Shown: one piece after another, positions 15,495-25,784 of the stretch | Position numbering within the stretch: the stretch's first letter is position 1 | Layout: the number at the start of each line of letters is the position of its first letter | Origin: an uncultured Bacteroidota bacterium | GTDB taxonomy: Bacteria; Bacteroidota; Bacteroidia; Flavobacteriales; Flavobacteriaceae | Length of the DNA: 40,151 nucleotides | Assembly (NCBI GenBank): GCA_902512755.1 | Contig: CABXKB010000011.1 | Span: forward strand, 1 to 40,151 | Direction: 5' to 3' | Program-made: the position numbers and the translations under genes | The notes under the pieces: generated by a model | Told to the model about the DNA's origin: nothing | The model's database searches: none | Seen by the model: only the letters and a program-made list of their open reading frames with translations

Positions 15495-17463
15495 AAAACC
15501 CATCCCTTACAAGCAATTAATGTATCGGTTCTACATTATCGCAATTGGGCTATTTATATTTGCCCTCCTCTTAATAGGGAAACTCATTTATATTCAGTTT
15601 TATGAAAACGATTTGGGACAGGGTTTTTCAACAGAAGCTATAGTTAAAGACATTGTTTTAGAGCCAAGTCGAGGTAATATATATGCAGCAGATGGAAATA
15701 TTTTAGCTACCTCAATATCCCGTTACGAATTGTATTGGGATGCGGTTACACCTTCATTTTATTTATTTAATTCAAATAAAGAGGCTCTAGCAGACTCTAT
15801 TGCAAAGCTTGGCTTTAAATCAGCTGCTCAAATTTTGAAAACTTTGGAAGACGCTCGTATTCAAAAAAACAGATATCTATTGATAGATAAAGACCTTTCT
15901 TATACTGAATTAAAGAGATATAAAAATTTCCCCATTTTTAATCAAAATGTTTTTAAAGGGGGATTAATTGTAGAGCAAGAAATTAAACGTGAGAATCCAT
16001 TAGGTAAAATAGCAGAGAGAACAATAGGTTATGAAAAAAAAGATAAAGATGGGACCTATTTTAGAGTTGGTCTAGAAGGGGCATTTTCGCAATATTTAAG
16101 AGGTGATCAGGGTTTAAGATTAAAACAAAAAATTGCTAACGGACACTGGAAACCAATTAGTGATTCAAATGAAAAAGAGCCTACCGAAGGGTTTGATTTA
16201 TTTACTACAATTGACGTCAATATTCAAGATATTGCTCATAATGCTTTGCTTTATCAGCTTGAAAAATTTGAAGCTGAGCATGGTACAGTAGTAGTTATGG
16301 AAGTTAATTCTGGCGCAATTAAAGCAATTGCTAATTTAGGTAGAACTAAAGAAGGCAAGTATTTCGAAAAACTAAACTATGCGGTAGGAGAGACATTTGA
16401 GCCAGGTTCTACTTTCAAATTGATGGGCATGATCGCTGCTTTAGAAGATAATGTTATCAATGAAGAGTCTCTAATAGATACTGGTATTGGTGAACTGCTA
16501 TTTTATGGAAAGTATAAGGTCAAGGATTCAAAAAGAGGTGGTTTCGGAACCTTGACTGCCTCAAAAGCCTTTGAGGTTTCTTCAAACGTAGGATTAGTTA
16601 AAATTATATACGATCACTATAAAAATAACCCCAAGCAATTTGTAGATAGATTATATAATATGGGGCTTAATAAGCCTTTAGGCATACCTATTCTAGGCGA
16701 AGGCATTCCAAAGATTCCTTATCCTGAAGATTCTGATTGGGATGGTTTGGATTTGCCCTGGATGGCTTATGGCTATGGCGTTAGTTTAACCCCACTTCAA
16801 ATTTTAGCTTTTTATAATGCAATCGCTAACAAAGGTGAAATGGTAAAACCTAGATTTTTAGATCAGATCAGTAATTTTGGAAATACTCCTACTCAAGTTT
16901 TTTCGAAACAAGTATTAAACCCTTCGATTTGTTCGGAAGAAACTTTAGATAAGGTAAGTAAAATGTTGTTTAACGTTGTCGATAAGAAATGGGGAACGGC
17001 ATATAGTATTAAAGACTCATTACTTACAATGGCTGGAAAAACTGGAACTGGACAGGTTGATTATACAACAAATAATGTTCAATATGTTTCAAGTTTTGTA
17101 GGGTACTACCCAGTTGAAAATCCCAAATATTCCAGCATTGTAGTGATACATAAACCTAACAAAAATAAAGGTTATTATGGAGCTACTGTCGCTGCCCCTG
17201 TTTTTAAAACTATCGCTAAAAAAATATTCAATAACATCCCTTATCAGGTAAAAGTGTCTAAAAGAGATGTTGAAGCTTTAAATAAAACATCAAAAAATAT
17301 TATCCCAAATGTTGCGGGTTTATCAAAAGGAGAGGCTCTCAAAAAGCTTATAAAAATTGGTTTAAAAGTCAAAGTAAACGGATCAGGATCAGTTAAATCA
17401 CAATCCCTTAAAGCAGGTACACTTGTTAAAAATAAACAACAAATAATTATAGAATTATCATAA
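15487..17463 (+). CDS. ftsI: Septal peptidoglycan transpeptidase (PBP2b/FtsI) with PASTA domain
   Basis: The 658-aa class B penicillin-binding protein crosslinks septal peptidoglycan. A membrane anchor lies at about residues 13-36, then the dimerisation domain begins with RGNIYAADGN near 59. The transpeptidase domain has S308-T-F-K311 (nucleophile and base), S365-S-N367 and K518-T-G520. A C-terminal PASTA domain spans about residues 604-658 (IIPNVAGLSKGEALKKL). All active-site residues are in place. It overlaps the FtsL-like gene by eight bases. Its TAA stop shares bases with the probable ancestral start of murE. Confidence 0.96.
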   Translation: MNKKPIPYKQLMYRFYIIAIGLFIFALLLIGKLIYIQFYENDLGQGFSTEAIVKDIVLEPSRGNIYAADGNILATSISRYELYWDAVTPSFYLFNSNKEALADSIAKLGFKSAAQILKTLEDARIQKNRYLLIDKDLSYTELKRYKNFPIFNQNVFKGGLIVEQEIKRENPLGKIAERTIGYEKKDKDGTYFRVGLEGAFSQYLRGDQGLRLKQKIANGHWKPISDSNEKEPTEGFDLFTTIDVNIQDIAHNALLYQLEKFEAEHGTVVVMEVNSGAIKAIANLGRTKEGKYFEKLNYAVGETFEPGSTFKLMGMIAALEDNVINEESLIDTGIGELLFYGKYKVKDSKRGGFGTLTASKAFEVSSNVGLVKIIYDHYKNNPKQFVDRLYNMGLNKPLGIPILGEGIPKIPYPEDSDWDGLDLPWMAYGYGVSLTPLQILAFYNAIANKGEMVKPRFLDQISNFGNTPTQVFSKQVLNPSICSEETLDKVSKMLFNVVDKKWGTAYSIKDSLLTMAGKTGTGQVDYTTNNVQYVSSFVGYYPVENPKYSSIVVIHKPNKNKGYYGATVAAPVFKTIAKKIFNNIPYQVKVSKRDVEALNKTSKNIIPNVAGLSKGEALKKLIKIGLKVKVNGSGSVKSQSLKAGTLVKNKQQIIIELS

Positions 17464-17480
17464 AAACATTAAAAGAAATA

Positions 17481-18920
17481 TTGTACAAGGTGGCTATAGA
17501 AGGTATTTATGGTAATCCTTCTATAAATGTTTCTTCCCTGAGTTTTGACAGTAGGACTATTCAAAAAGACAGCCTGTATATAGCTCAAAGAGGATTAAGG
17601 GTCGATGGGCATAAATTTATTCGACAAGCTGTTAAAAAAGGAGCAAAAGCGATTGTCTGTGAAGTAATTCCAGGTGAGCCTCAGGAGAATGTAGTTTATG
17701 TTTTAGTGAAAAATACATCAAAAGCCTTAGGGGTTTTAGCCTCTAACTTTTACGATAATCCTTCTAAAAAAATGAACTTGGTAGGTATAACAGGAACTAA
17801 CGGCAAGACTTCAATCGCTTCCTTATTGTACGAACTATTAACTAAACAGGGGCATGATTGTGGATTATTGTCTACGGTAAAAATTCAGTATGGAAATAAA
17901 ATTTATAAGAATAGCCAAACTACCCCCGATGCACTAGTATTAAATGAACATCTATATAATATGGTAAAATCAGGGGTTAATCACTGTTTTATGGAAGTAT
18001 CTTCTCATGGAATAGATCAGCATCGAATTGAAGGATTAGAATTCTCGGCAGGAGTATTTACAAATTTAACCCACGATCATTTAGATTACCATGGAGATTT
18101 TAAAAATTATAGAGATACCAAGAAATCATTTTTTGATGCTTTACCTAAAAATGCGTTTGCATTGACTAATCTAGATGATAAAAACGGTTCTTTTATGCTT
18201 CAAAATACTAAAGCAAAAAAATATACTTATGCTATAAAACAGAATGCTGATTATAAAGCAAAACTTCTTGAATGTCAATTTTCTGGGATGCTTATAAAAA
18301 TAAAAAATCAAGAAGTTTGGACTAGTTTAGTTGGAAATTTTAATATGCAAAATCTTCTAGCTGTTTATGCAGTTGCAGAACTTTTTGAGTTTTCTCAATT
18401 AGATATTTTAAAACAAATAAGCTGCCTTAAAAGTGTAGAAGGTCGTTTTCAAATATTTCAAACTCCAAAGGATATTACTGTAATAATTGATTATGCTCAC
18501 ACTCCGGATGCTTTAGAAAATGTTTTAGAAACGATCAATACTATTCGTACTCGAAATGAAACACTTATCACCGTTTTGGGTTGTGGAGGTAATCGAGATA
18601 AAGAAAAACGCCCATTAATGGGGCAAAAAGCTGCAATGCATAGTGATAAAGTTATTTTTACTTCCGATAACCCTCGCGAAGAAGATCCTGGACAGATTAT
18701 CTCACAGATGATTGGTGGAGTATCTCATGAACACTTTAAAAAAATCTTAAAAATAACCTTAAGAGAGGAAGCTATTGATATGGCAGCACAATTGGCTCGA
18801 AACGGCGACATTGTTTTAATTGCTGGTAAAGGCCATGAGTGCTATCAGGAGATTAATGGGCAACAGTATCCTTTTAGCGATATAAAGATTGCAAAAAAAA
18901 TATTTTCAAAAATAGATTAG
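17481..18920 (+). CDS. murE: UDP-MurNAc-tripeptide synthetase (meso-DAP adding)
   Basis: MurE adds meso-diaminopimelate to UDP-MurNAc-L-Ala-D-Glu. The ATP loop [10 protein letters not shown] is near residue 101-110, the carbamylated-lysine region and SSHGIDQHR near 174, and the DAP-selecting DNPR at 396-399. The TTG at 17481 gives 479 aa, but the same frame continues upstream as [10 protein letters not shown], which looks like the conserved flavobacterial N-terminus, back to an ATA at 17460-17462. That ATA overlaps the ftsI TAA stop. The true start is therefore uncertain: TTG at 17481, or a rare AUA at 17460 (486 aa). DNPR indicates DAP-type peptidoglycan, in line with mpl in this window. Confidence 0.93.
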   Translation: MYKVAIEGIYGNPSINVSSLSFDSRTIQKDSLYIAQRGLRVDGHKFIRQAVKKGAKAIVCEVIPGEPQENVVYVLVKNTSKALGVLASNFYDNPSKKMNLVGITGTNGKTSIASLLYELLTKQGHDCGLLSTVKIQYGNKIYKNSQTTPDALVLNEHLYNMVKSGVNHCFMEVSSHGIDQHRIEGLEFSAGVFTNLTHDHLDYHGDFKNYRDTKKSFFDALPKNAFALTNLDDKNGSFMLQNTKAKKYTYAIKQNADYKAKLLECQFSGMLIKIKNQEVWTSLVGNFNMQNLLAVYAVAELFEFSQLDILKQISCLKSVEGRFQIFQTPKDITVIIDYAHTPDALENVLETINTIRTRNETLITVLGCGGNRDKEKRPLMGQKAAMHSDKVIFTSDNPREEDPGQIISQMIGGVSHEHFKKILKITLREEAIDMAAQLARNGDIVLIAGKGHECYQEINGQQYPFSDIKIAKKIFSKID

Positions 18921-18922
18921 AT

Positions 18923-20146
18923 ATGCTCTATAATTTATTTGAATTTTTAGAACAACAATACCAATTTCCTGGGGCAAGTGTATTCCAATATATTTCATTT
19001 AGATCAGCAATTGCAATTATATTATCCATGAGTTTTTCTATGGCTTTTGGAAAAAGAATCATCAAGTATTTAAGAAGTAAGCAAATCGGAGAAAACATTA
19101 GAGATCTTGGACTAGTAGGACAAAAAGAAAAAGAGGGAACACCAACTATGGGTGGGTTAATTATCATTTTTAGCACCCTATTACCTGTATTATTATTGTC
19201 TCGTTTAAACAATATCTACATTACCCTTTTATTGATTACTATGGTTTGGATGGGTTTGATAGGATGGCTTGATGATTATATTAAAATATTTAAGAAAAAT
19301 AAAGAGGGTTTACATGGTAGGTTTAAAGTGATAGGACAAGTATTATTAGGAGCCTTTATAGGTGCTATTCTTTTTTTTCATCCGGATGTAAAAGTCAGAA
19401 CTGAACTTAATTCTATTGATGATAGAATAGAAAATATAGAGGATGTTTATCAATATTCAAAGGACATCAAGGCAACTTTGACAACTATTCCGCTTTTTAA
19501 AAATAATGAATTTGATTACCATACGCTTATTGGTTGGATGGGTGTTGGTTCTAAATTCACTTGGTTGGTTTTTATACCAATTGTTATTTTCATAATCACC
19601 GCTGTTTCAAATGGGGCTAATCTAACTGATGGTATAGATGGTTTAGCAGCTGGAATTTCTGCAATTATTGTATTTGCACTAGCAGTTTTTTCTTTCGTTT
19701 CAGGGAATATCAATTTTGCTTCATATCTAAATATAATGTACATCCCCAATGTTGGAGAGATTGTTGTTTTTATCTCTGCTTTTTTAGGTGCATTAATAGG
19801 GTTTTTATGGTTCAATACATACCCAGCAGAAATTTTTATGGGGGACACTGGAAGTTTAACCTTAGGAGCTGTAATATCTGTTATAGCTATAATTGTTAGA
19901 AAGGAGTTATTAATTCCCTTATTATGTGGGGTCTTTTTTATAGAGACATTATCTGTAATTATGCAAGTCAGCTATTTCAAATATACCAGAACCAAAACTG
20001 GTATTGGGAAACGTATATTTAAGATGGCACCTCTCCATCACCACTTTCAGAAAATTGGTTTTCACGAAAGTAAGATTGTTGCCCGATTTTGGATTTTAGG
20101 GATTATTCTGGCAGTACTCACAATTGTAACCCTCAAACTAAGATGA
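18923..20146 (+). CDS. mraY: Phospho-MurNAc-pentapeptide translocase
   Basis: The 407-aa integral membrane enzyme transfers phospho-MurNAc-pentapeptide to undecaprenyl phosphate, giving lipid I. About ten membrane helices are visible. Family motifs are GTPTMGG near residue 73, DDYIK near 115, [13 protein letters not shown] near 231, MGDTGSL near 306, and the Mg-binding histidine stretch [10 protein letters not shown] near 371. It is longer than E. coli MraY (360 aa) because of an extra polar loop at about residues 150-200, which is usual in Bacteroidota. It begins two bases after murE and ends in an ATGA overlap with murD. Confidence 0.96.
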   Translation: MLYNLFEFLEQQYQFPGASVFQYISFRSAIAIILSMSFSMAFGKRIIKYLRSKQIGENIRDLGLVGQKEKEGTPTMGGLIIIFSTLLPVLLLSRLNNIYITLLLITMVWMGLIGWLDDYIKIFKKNKEGLHGRFKVIGQVLLGAFIGAILFFHPDVKVRTELNSIDDRIENIEDVYQYSKDIKATLTTIPLFKNNEFDYHTLIGWMGVGSKFTWLVFIPIVIFIITAVSNGANLTDGIDGLAAGISAIIVFALAVFSFVSGNINFASYLNIMYIPNVGEIVVFISAFLGALIGFLWFNTYPAEIFMGDTGSLTLGAVISVIAIIVRKELLIPLLCGVFFIETLSVIMQVSYFKYTRTKTGIGKRIFKMAPLHHHFQKIGFHESKIVARFWILGIILAVLTIVTLKLR

Positions 20147-21477
20147 TAAATAAATTAGTCATATTAGGTGCTGGAAAGAGTGGAGTCGGTGCAGCCATTT
20201 TAGGCAAAAAGAAAGGCTATGATGTATTTATTTCTGATAAAAATGAGATTGACCGTAACTTACAAGACTTTTTAAGTCAAGAAGGTATTCAATGGGAAGC
20301 AGGGAAACATTCAATGGAAGTTATGAAGGCGGCAGATTTTATAATCAAAAGTCCTGGAGTTCCATCTAATTCAACTATAATCAAAACACTTCTTGAACAA
20401 GGTAAAGATATTATTTCTGAAATAGAATTTGCATCTCAACACACATCTGCGATTTTAATTGGAATAACAGGCACTAATGGTAAAACGACCACCACTATGC
20501 TAACATATAAGATTTTAAAGGATGCAGGTTTAAATGTTGGAATAGCAGGAAATATTGGAGATAGTTTTGCTCTTCAGGTTGCTAAAAATAATTTTGATTA
20601 TTACGTTTTGGAAATCAGTAGTTTTCAACTTGATGATATTAGTGAATTTGCACCTCATATCTCAGTTATTACAAATATTACTCCTGATCATTTAGACAGG
20701 TATAATAATAGTTTCGAGGATTATATAAAATCAAAACTTAAGATTTTAAGAAATCAATCTGAAAAAGATTTTTTCCTATTTAATGCTGAAGATCCAGTTT
20801 TAAAAAAGGTAATAAAAAAGGCAAATTTAGGACCCCAAAAAATTCCATTAGATGTTAGTCTAGAAATGGAAGGAGTATCTGCAAAGAATGATAAAATTAT
20901 TATAAAACAAAAAAAAAAGAGAATTATGATTAATTCAGCACAATTTCCATTATCAGGAAGACATAATCTATTAAATGCAATGGCTGCTTCAACAATAGCG
21001 AGTCTATTGGAAGTTAGTAATGATTCTATTCGTGAGAGTTTATGCCATTTTAAAGGAGCACCTCATCGTATGGAAAAAGTACTTACGATTCAGCATGTTC
21101 AATATATTAATGACTCAAAAGCGACTAATATAAATGCGACTTTTTTTGCCATTGATAGTATAAAGAGCCCCTTAGTTTGGATTGTAGGAGGAGTTGATAA
21201 AGGAAATGATTACAATGAATTACTTCCCATGATAAGAAAAAAAGCAAAAGCAATCATTTGTCTTGGTTTAGATAATGAAAAGTTACGTAGCACATTTGAA
21301 AATGTGAGTGAAATATTTATTGAAACCCAGTCAATGAGTGAAGCGGTGAAAATTGCTTACAAAGTTTCTGAAGCAAAGGATACTGTACTATTGTCCCCTG
21401 CTTGTGCAAGTTTTGATTTATTTAAAAATTACGAGGATCGTGGAAATCAATTTAAAAATGCAGTAAGAAATTTATAA
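20143..21477 (+). CDS. murD: UDP-MurNAc-L-alanine:D-glutamate ligase
   Basis: MurD adds D-glutamate to UDP-MurNAc-L-Ala. From the ATG at 20143, which overlaps the mraY stop as ATGA, it has 444 aa. The longer frame from 20089 lies inside mraY and was rejected. An N-terminal Rossmann segment ([12 protein letters not shown]) is followed by the ATP loop [12 protein letters not shown] near residue 106, ITPDHLDRY near 180, a [12 protein letters not shown] segment near 270, and the C-terminal [11 protein letters not shown] near 325. All typical motifs are present. Confidence 0.95.
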   Translation: MINKLVILGAGKSGVGAAILGKKKGYDVFISDKNEIDRNLQDFLSQEGIQWEAGKHSMEVMKAADFIIKSPGVPSNSTIIKTLLEQGKDIISEIEFASQHTSAILIGITGTNGKTTTTMLTYKILKDAGLNVGIAGNIGDSFALQVAKNNFDYYVLEISSFQLDDISEFAPHISVITNITPDHLDRYNNSFEDYIKSKLKILRNQSEKDFFLFNAEDPVLKKVIKKANLGPQKIPLDVSLEMEGVSAKNDKIIIKQKKKRIMINSAQFPLSGRHNLLNAMAASTIASLLEVSNDSIRESLCHFKGAPHRMEKVLTIQHVQYINDSKATNINATFFAIDSIKSPLVWIVGGVDKGNDYNELLPMIRKKAKAIICLGLDNEKLRSTFENVSEIFIETQSMSEAVKIAYKVSEAKDTVLLSPACASFDLFKNYEDRGNQFKNAVRNL

Positions 21478-21480
21478 ACT

Positions 21481-22668
21481 ATGTTTCAAGCATTGAAAGG
21501 TGATAAAGTGTTATGGGGAATTTTAGCCTTATTGGCTATTTTTTCATTCTTACCTGTTTTTAGTGCGAGCACAAACTTGGTTTATGTAATTGGTAAAGGG
21601 ACTCCTTGGGGCCACCTTGTAAAACATTTTATCATATTAGTTATTGGCTTTGTCTTGATGTTTTCTGTTCATCGAATACCCTTTCAATATTTTAAAGGCA
21701 TATCGATTTTGATGCTTCCAATTGTAGTTTTTTTACTTATTTACACCGCAACTCAAGGAACTTTAATTGCTGGGGCAAATGCAAGTCGATGGATTCGAAT
21801 ACCAATTATTGGGTTAAGTTTTCAAACATCCACATTGGCATCAGTTGTTTTAATGATTTATTCAGCTACTTATCTATCAAAACTAATTAATAAAACGCCA
21901 ACATTTAATAGTTCACTGATACGTTTTTGGCTTCCAGTATTCATAATAGTACTACTCATTTTTCCTTCTAATTTATCAACAGCATCATTCTTATTTACTA
22001 TGGTATTTATGCTGTGTTTTTTAGCTGGTTATCCCATTCGATATTTGATAACTATTTTAGGTGTAGGGATTGTAACTGTATTATTATTTTTTCTTTTAAT
22101 CAAAACTTTTCCAGGAGTTTTTCATAATCGTGTGGATACATGGATTAATCGAATTGAGAATTTTAGAAGTGGTAAAAGTGCAGATGGAAACTATCAATTA
22201 GAGCGTGCTAAAACAGCAATTGTAACAGGTAAAATCTTTGGATTAGGTGCAGGAAAAAGTAGAATGAAAAATTTCTTACCTCAGAGTTCTTCAGATTTTA
22301 TATATGCTATAATAGTTGAGGAATATGGTTTATTAGGTGGTATAGGTTTGATTATTATATACTTGTTACTGCTATACAGAATAGTAGTGATTTCATATAA
22401 GACTACAAATGTTTTTGGAAAGCTTACTGTCATAGGTTTAGGTGTACCTGTAATTCTACAAGCTTTAATAAACATAGGAGTCGCTCTTCAAGTGCTCCCT
22501 GTAACTGGACAAAATTTACCCATGATAAGTAGTGGTGGAACTTCTGCATGGATGACTTGTATTTCGATGGGTATTATTTTAAGTATAAGTGCAAAGAGAG
22601 AAATTGAAAAAGAAGATACCCATTCAGATGAAAATAACCCCTTAAGTATCCTAAGTGAAACCTATTAA
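21481..22668 (+). CDS. ftsW: Septal SEDS peptidoglycan polymerase
   Basis: The 395-aa protein has about ten membrane helices and belongs to the SEDS family (FtsW/RodA), which polymerises lipid II into glycan strands with its partner FtsI. Family marks are GANASRWIRIP near residue 97, LSTASFLF near 163, the extracellular-loop AKTAIVTGKIFGLGAGKSR near 240, a large DFIYAIIVEEYGLLGG near 270 and the C-terminal PVTGQNLPMISSGGTS near 340, with GSS-type termini. Its place between murD and murG, with ftsI in the same cluster, favours FtsW over RodA. It overlaps murG by 14 bases. Confidence 0.94.
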   Translation: MFQALKGDKVLWGILALLAIFSFLPVFSASTNLVYVIGKGTPWGHLVKHFIILVIGFVLMFSVHRIPFQYFKGISILMLPIVVFLLIYTATQGTLIAGANASRWIRIPIIGLSFQTSTLASVVLMIYSATYLSKLINKTPTFNSSLIRFWLPVFIIVLLIFPSNLSTASFLFTMVFMLCFLAGYPIRYLITILGVGIVTVLLFFLLIKTFPGVFHNRVDTWINRIENFRSGKSADGNYQLERAKTAIVTGKIFGLGAGKSRMKNFLPQSSSDFIYAIIVEEYGLLGGIGLIIIYLLLLYRIVVISYKTTNVFGKLTVIGLGVPVILQALINIGVALQVLPVTGQNLPMISSGGTSAWMTCISMGIILSISAKREIEKEDTHSDENNPLSILSETY

Positions 22669-23743
22669 ACTAATAATATCGGGTGGGGGTACTGGTGGCC
22701 ATATATATCCTGCTTTAGCCATTGCAAAAGCAATAGAGAAAAAATATCTAAATTCTCATATTTTATTTGTAGGAGCAAAAGGGAAAATGGAAATGGAGAA
22801 GGTGCCTAAAGCAGGCTTTTCTATTGAAGGACTATGGATCAGTGGTTTTCAACGCTCCTTTTCTTTAAAAAATCTCCTGTTTCCTCTGAAGGTTGTTATA
22901 AGTATTATTCAAGCATTTCTAATCTTAAAGAAATTTAAACCAAACATGGTCATAGGAACAGGAGGTTTTGCTAGCGGCCCATTATTAAAAGTTGCACAGT
23001 GGCTTGGTTTACCAACTATTATCCAGGAACAAAATTCATACCCAGGTTTTACAAATCGTATTTTGAGTAAAAATGCAAATCGAATTTGTGTTGCATATGA
23101 TGGGATGGAAAAATTCTTCCCTAAATCTAAGATTCGTTTGACAGGTAATCCAGTTAGATCAAAACTAATTAATTCTAGATCTAGTGAAGAAGCCAAATTA
23201 TATTTTGATATAGATCCCAAAAAGAAAACCCTTGTAGTTATGGGGGGGAGTTTAGGCTCGAAAAGAATAAATCAATTGATTAAGTCAAACTTGGGTTTTT
23301 TTAAAGAATTTGACCTTCAGGTTTTGTGGCAATGCGGATCATTATATTATGAAAAATATAAAGAAAATGGAACAAACAATGTGTTTATTTACCCTTTTAT
23401 CTCAAATATGGAACAACTATATGCAGCTGCAGATTTTATAATTTCTCGTGCAGGTGCAGGAAGTATCTCAGAGCTTAGTTGTGTTGGAAAACCTATTATA
23501 TTAATTCCATCTCCCAATGTAGCTGCCAATCACCAGTATCATAATGCCCTGGTATTAGTTAAAGATAAGGCTGCATTAATGCTTGAAGAAAAAGAGTTGG
23601 AAGAAAAATTTAAAAAACATTTTTCACTTTTAGTAAGTGATGAATCAATCCAAAAAGAGTTGCAAAAGAATTTAAGACGATTGTCTAGGCCAGACGCAAC
23701 TCAAGAGATTTTAAATGAAATCATTGAAATTAATGAAAGCTAA
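22655..23743 (+). CDS. murG: UDP-GlcNAc:lipid I GlcNAc transferase
   Basis: The 362-aa GT-B enzyme adds GlcNAc to lipid I at the inner face of the membrane, giving lipid II. The N-terminal glycine-rich loop SGGGTGGHIYPA (residues 9-20) and GTGGFASGPLLK near 102 bind the acceptor; GGSLGSKRIN near 195 and SRAGAGSISEL near 265 bind UDP-GlcNAc, with PNVAANHQYHNA near 290. The GTG at 22655 lies inside the ftsW 3' end and gives MKPIKLIISGGG, the normal start. Confidence 0.95.
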   Translation: MKPIKLIISGGGTGGHIYPALAIAKAIEKKYLNSHILFVGAKGKMEMEKVPKAGFSIEGLWISGFQRSFSLKNLLFPLKVVISIIQAFLILKKFKPNMVIGTGGFASGPLLKVAQWLGLPTIIQEQNSYPGFTNRILSKNANRICVAYDGMEKFFPKSKIRLTGNPVRSKLINSRSSEEAKLYFDIDPKKKTLVVMGGSLGSKRINQLIKSNLGFFKEFDLQVLWQCGSLYYEKYKENGTNNVFIYPFISNMEQLYAAADFIISRAGAGSISELSCVGKPIILIPSPNVAANHQYHNALVLVKDKAALMLEEKELEEKFKKHFSLLVSDESIQKELQKNLRRLSRPDATQEILNEIIEINES

Positions 23744-25070
23744 CAGTAAAAAGATTTTCTATTTTATTGGCATTGGTGGAGTGGGAATGTCTGCTTTAGC
23801 TCTTTTATGTTTAAAAGATGGTCATAAGGTATATGGTTATGACAAGACATCATCTGAAATCACTGCAAAACTTATTAAAAAAGGAATTGAAATCATATTT
23901 GATAGTTCTGTTAAAGCATTACAATATTTGTTGTTATCTACAGATGTTAAAGTTATTTATTCAGCTGCAATTCCTGATTTGCATCCACAATTGGTATTTT
24001 ACAAAAAACAAGGTAACAACTTAAGCAAGCGTGCAGAATTTCTAGCGAAACTTTGTACTGATATGAAAACATTAGCTGTAGCAGGAACACATGGAAAAAC
24101 TACCACCTCCTCCATATTAACCCATATTTTTTCTAAATCTGATCAATCATTTACTTCAGTAATGGGAGGTTTTTTTAACAACAATTCATCTAATCTAATT
24201 AAAACTGGAACCGAAACTATAATTGTAGAGGCAGATGAATACGACCGTTCCTTTTTGCATCTTCATCCTACCATAGCTTGTATTACTTCTTTAGAGGCTG
24301 ATCATTTGGATGTTTATGGGACTCAAGATGTTTACATTGAGGCCTTTGTTCAGTTTTCTAAACAGGTGGCTCATAAGTTAATTGTAGCTTATGGTCTTCC
24401 TATTTTAGGATTGACTTATGGAATCGAAGTAGCTGCGGATTACAAAGCCTTTAATCTTCAATTAACAGAAAAAGGTTATCGTTTTAATTTAAAGACACCA
24501 TATGGAGAATTCAAAGATATTTTTTTTAATCAAATAGGCATTCATAATGTTTCTAATGCTTTAGGAGCTATAGCTATGGCAGATCAGGCTGGGATAAACA
24601 TAAATAAAGTTCTTCTAGCCTTAGAAAGCTTTCCTGGTGTTTATCGAAGGATGAATTTATATAAATGGAGAGATTTTATAATTATTGATGATTATGCTCA
24701 TCATCCTTCTGAGATTGATAGTGTTTTTGAAACTATCAAAGCTTTTTATCCAAAACAAAAGAATTGTGTTGTATTTCAACCACATTTATTTTCAAGAACA
24801 CGTGATTTTATGAATGACTTCAAAACTGTATTAAGTAAGTTCGATGAGGTGATGTTAATGGATATATATCCCGCAAGAGAAAAGCCAATTAAAGGTGTTA
24901 ATGCAAAAAGTTTACTTGATGGAATCTCACATAACAAAAAAAAATATATTCATAAAAAAGAGATAAAAAACGCATTAATAAATAGTAATGCAGACATTTT
25001 TGCACTCCTAGGAGCTGGTGACATAGGAGAAGAAATTCAACAATTAAAACAAGAATTCACAAGCCTTTGA
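23733..25070 (+). CDS. murC: UDP-N-acetylmuramate:L-alanine ligase
   Basis: MurC adds L-alanine, the first residue, to UDP-MurNAc. The ATG at 23733 gives 445 aa, starting just before the conserved FYFIGIGGVGMSALA; an upstream in-frame ATG at 23715 would add six residues and cannot be excluded. The ATP loop GTHGKTTTSS is near residue 116, EADEYDRSFL near 167, HNVSNALGAIA near 272, and the C-terminal DDYAHHPSEI near 320. It overlaps murG by 11 bases and ends in a TTGA overlap with ftsQ. This is the biosynthetic paralogue of mpl at 1039. Confidence 0.95.
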   Translation: MKANSKKIFYFIGIGGVGMSALALLCLKDGHKVYGYDKTSSEITAKLIKKGIEIIFDSSVKALQYLLLSTDVKVIYSAAIPDLHPQLVFYKKQGNNLSKRAEFLAKLCTDMKTLAVAGTHGKTTTSSILTHIFSKSDQSFTSVMGGFFNNNSSNLIKTGTETIIVEADEYDRSFLHLHPTIACITSLEADHLDVYGTQDVYIEAFVQFSKQVAHKLIVAYGLPILGLTYGIEVAADYKAFNLQLTEKGYRFNLKTPYGEFKDIFFNQIGIHNVSNALGAIAMADQAGININKVLLALESFPGVYRRMNLYKWRDFIIIDDYAHHPSEIDSVFETIKAFYPKQKNCVVFQPHLFSRTRDFMNDFKTVLSKFDEVMLMDIYPAREKPIKGVNAKSLLDGISHNKKKYIHKKEIKNALINSNADIFALLGAGDIGEEIQQLKQEFTSL

Positions 25071-25780
25071 TATCGAAGAATTCCATATTATTTTTAATAT
25101 TTAGTAATCTAATTTTTATTGGATGTTTTTGGTTTTCACAATATAAATATCAGCAAAAAAAGAATCTAGAAGTGAATGTTAGTTTTTCAAATCTACCTCG
25201 TTTTTTAACTGATTCCTTGGTTAATAAATTGTTAACACAAAATTTGCCCTCAAAGTACAGCTTGCAGAAAGATAGTTTAGATTTGAATATACTTGAAAAT
25301 CAAATGAACAAAATTCCAGAGGTCAAAAACGTTGAAATCTTTTTACTTCCCGGAGGAATACTATCTATTTATATTACTGAAAGAAAACCATTATTCAAAG
25401 TGGACTCTGAACCTCCATTTTATTCTGATGTAAATGGAGTTTTATTTAACTATAAGAATATAGACTCTGTTCAGTATCCTGTATTAAAAACGATCTCTTC
25501 GACCATTTCATTAAAAACTTCAGCCTCTATGATTAAAAACCTAAAATCAGATCCATTTTTATCTAAAGAATTAGAAAATGTTGTATTAATTGAAGATCAA
25601 TATCAATTAAAATTAAAATCATTTGATTTTAAAATAATATTTGGATCGCCTAACCATATAAAAGAAAAGATTAAAAAATTAAAAGTTTTTTGCACCTTCC
25701 AAAAGGTTCAAGACAGTTTGATCAATTTTCAAAAAATTAATTTAAGCTACAATAACCAAGTGGTAGCAACAACATCGTAA
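25067..25780 (+). CDS. ftsQ: Cell-division protein FtsQ/DivIB
   Basis: This 237-aa bitopic protein has a short cytoplasmic tail, a membrane helix at about residues 6-24 and a periplasmic region. A POTRA-like domain (about residues 35-110, with VKNVEIFLLPGGILSIYITERKP split as EVKNVEIFLLPG and ITERKPLF) is followed by the beta-rich FtsQ domain. FtsQ links FtsL and the FtsWI complex. Sequence conservation is low, as is usual, but its position between murC and ftsA supports the call. The start is TTG at 25067, overlapping the murC TGA. Confidence 0.88.
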   Translation: MISKNSILFLIFSNLIFIGCFWFSQYKYQQKKNLEVNVSFSNLPRFLTDSLVNKLLTQNLPSKYSLQKDSLDLNILENQMNKIPEVKNVEIFLLPGGILSIYITERKPLFKVDSEPPFYSDVNGVLFNYKNIDSVQYPVLKTISSTISLKTSASMIKNLKSDPFLSKELENVVLIEDQYQLKLKSFDFKIIFGSPNHIKEKIKKLKVFCTFQKVQDSLINFQKINLSYNNQVVATTS

Positions 25781-25784
25781 TATT

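Noticed and set aside
20089-20142. Longer N-terminus for murD
   Set aside because: These 18 codons lie inside mraY; the ATG at 20143 gives the conserved start and the ATGA overlap.
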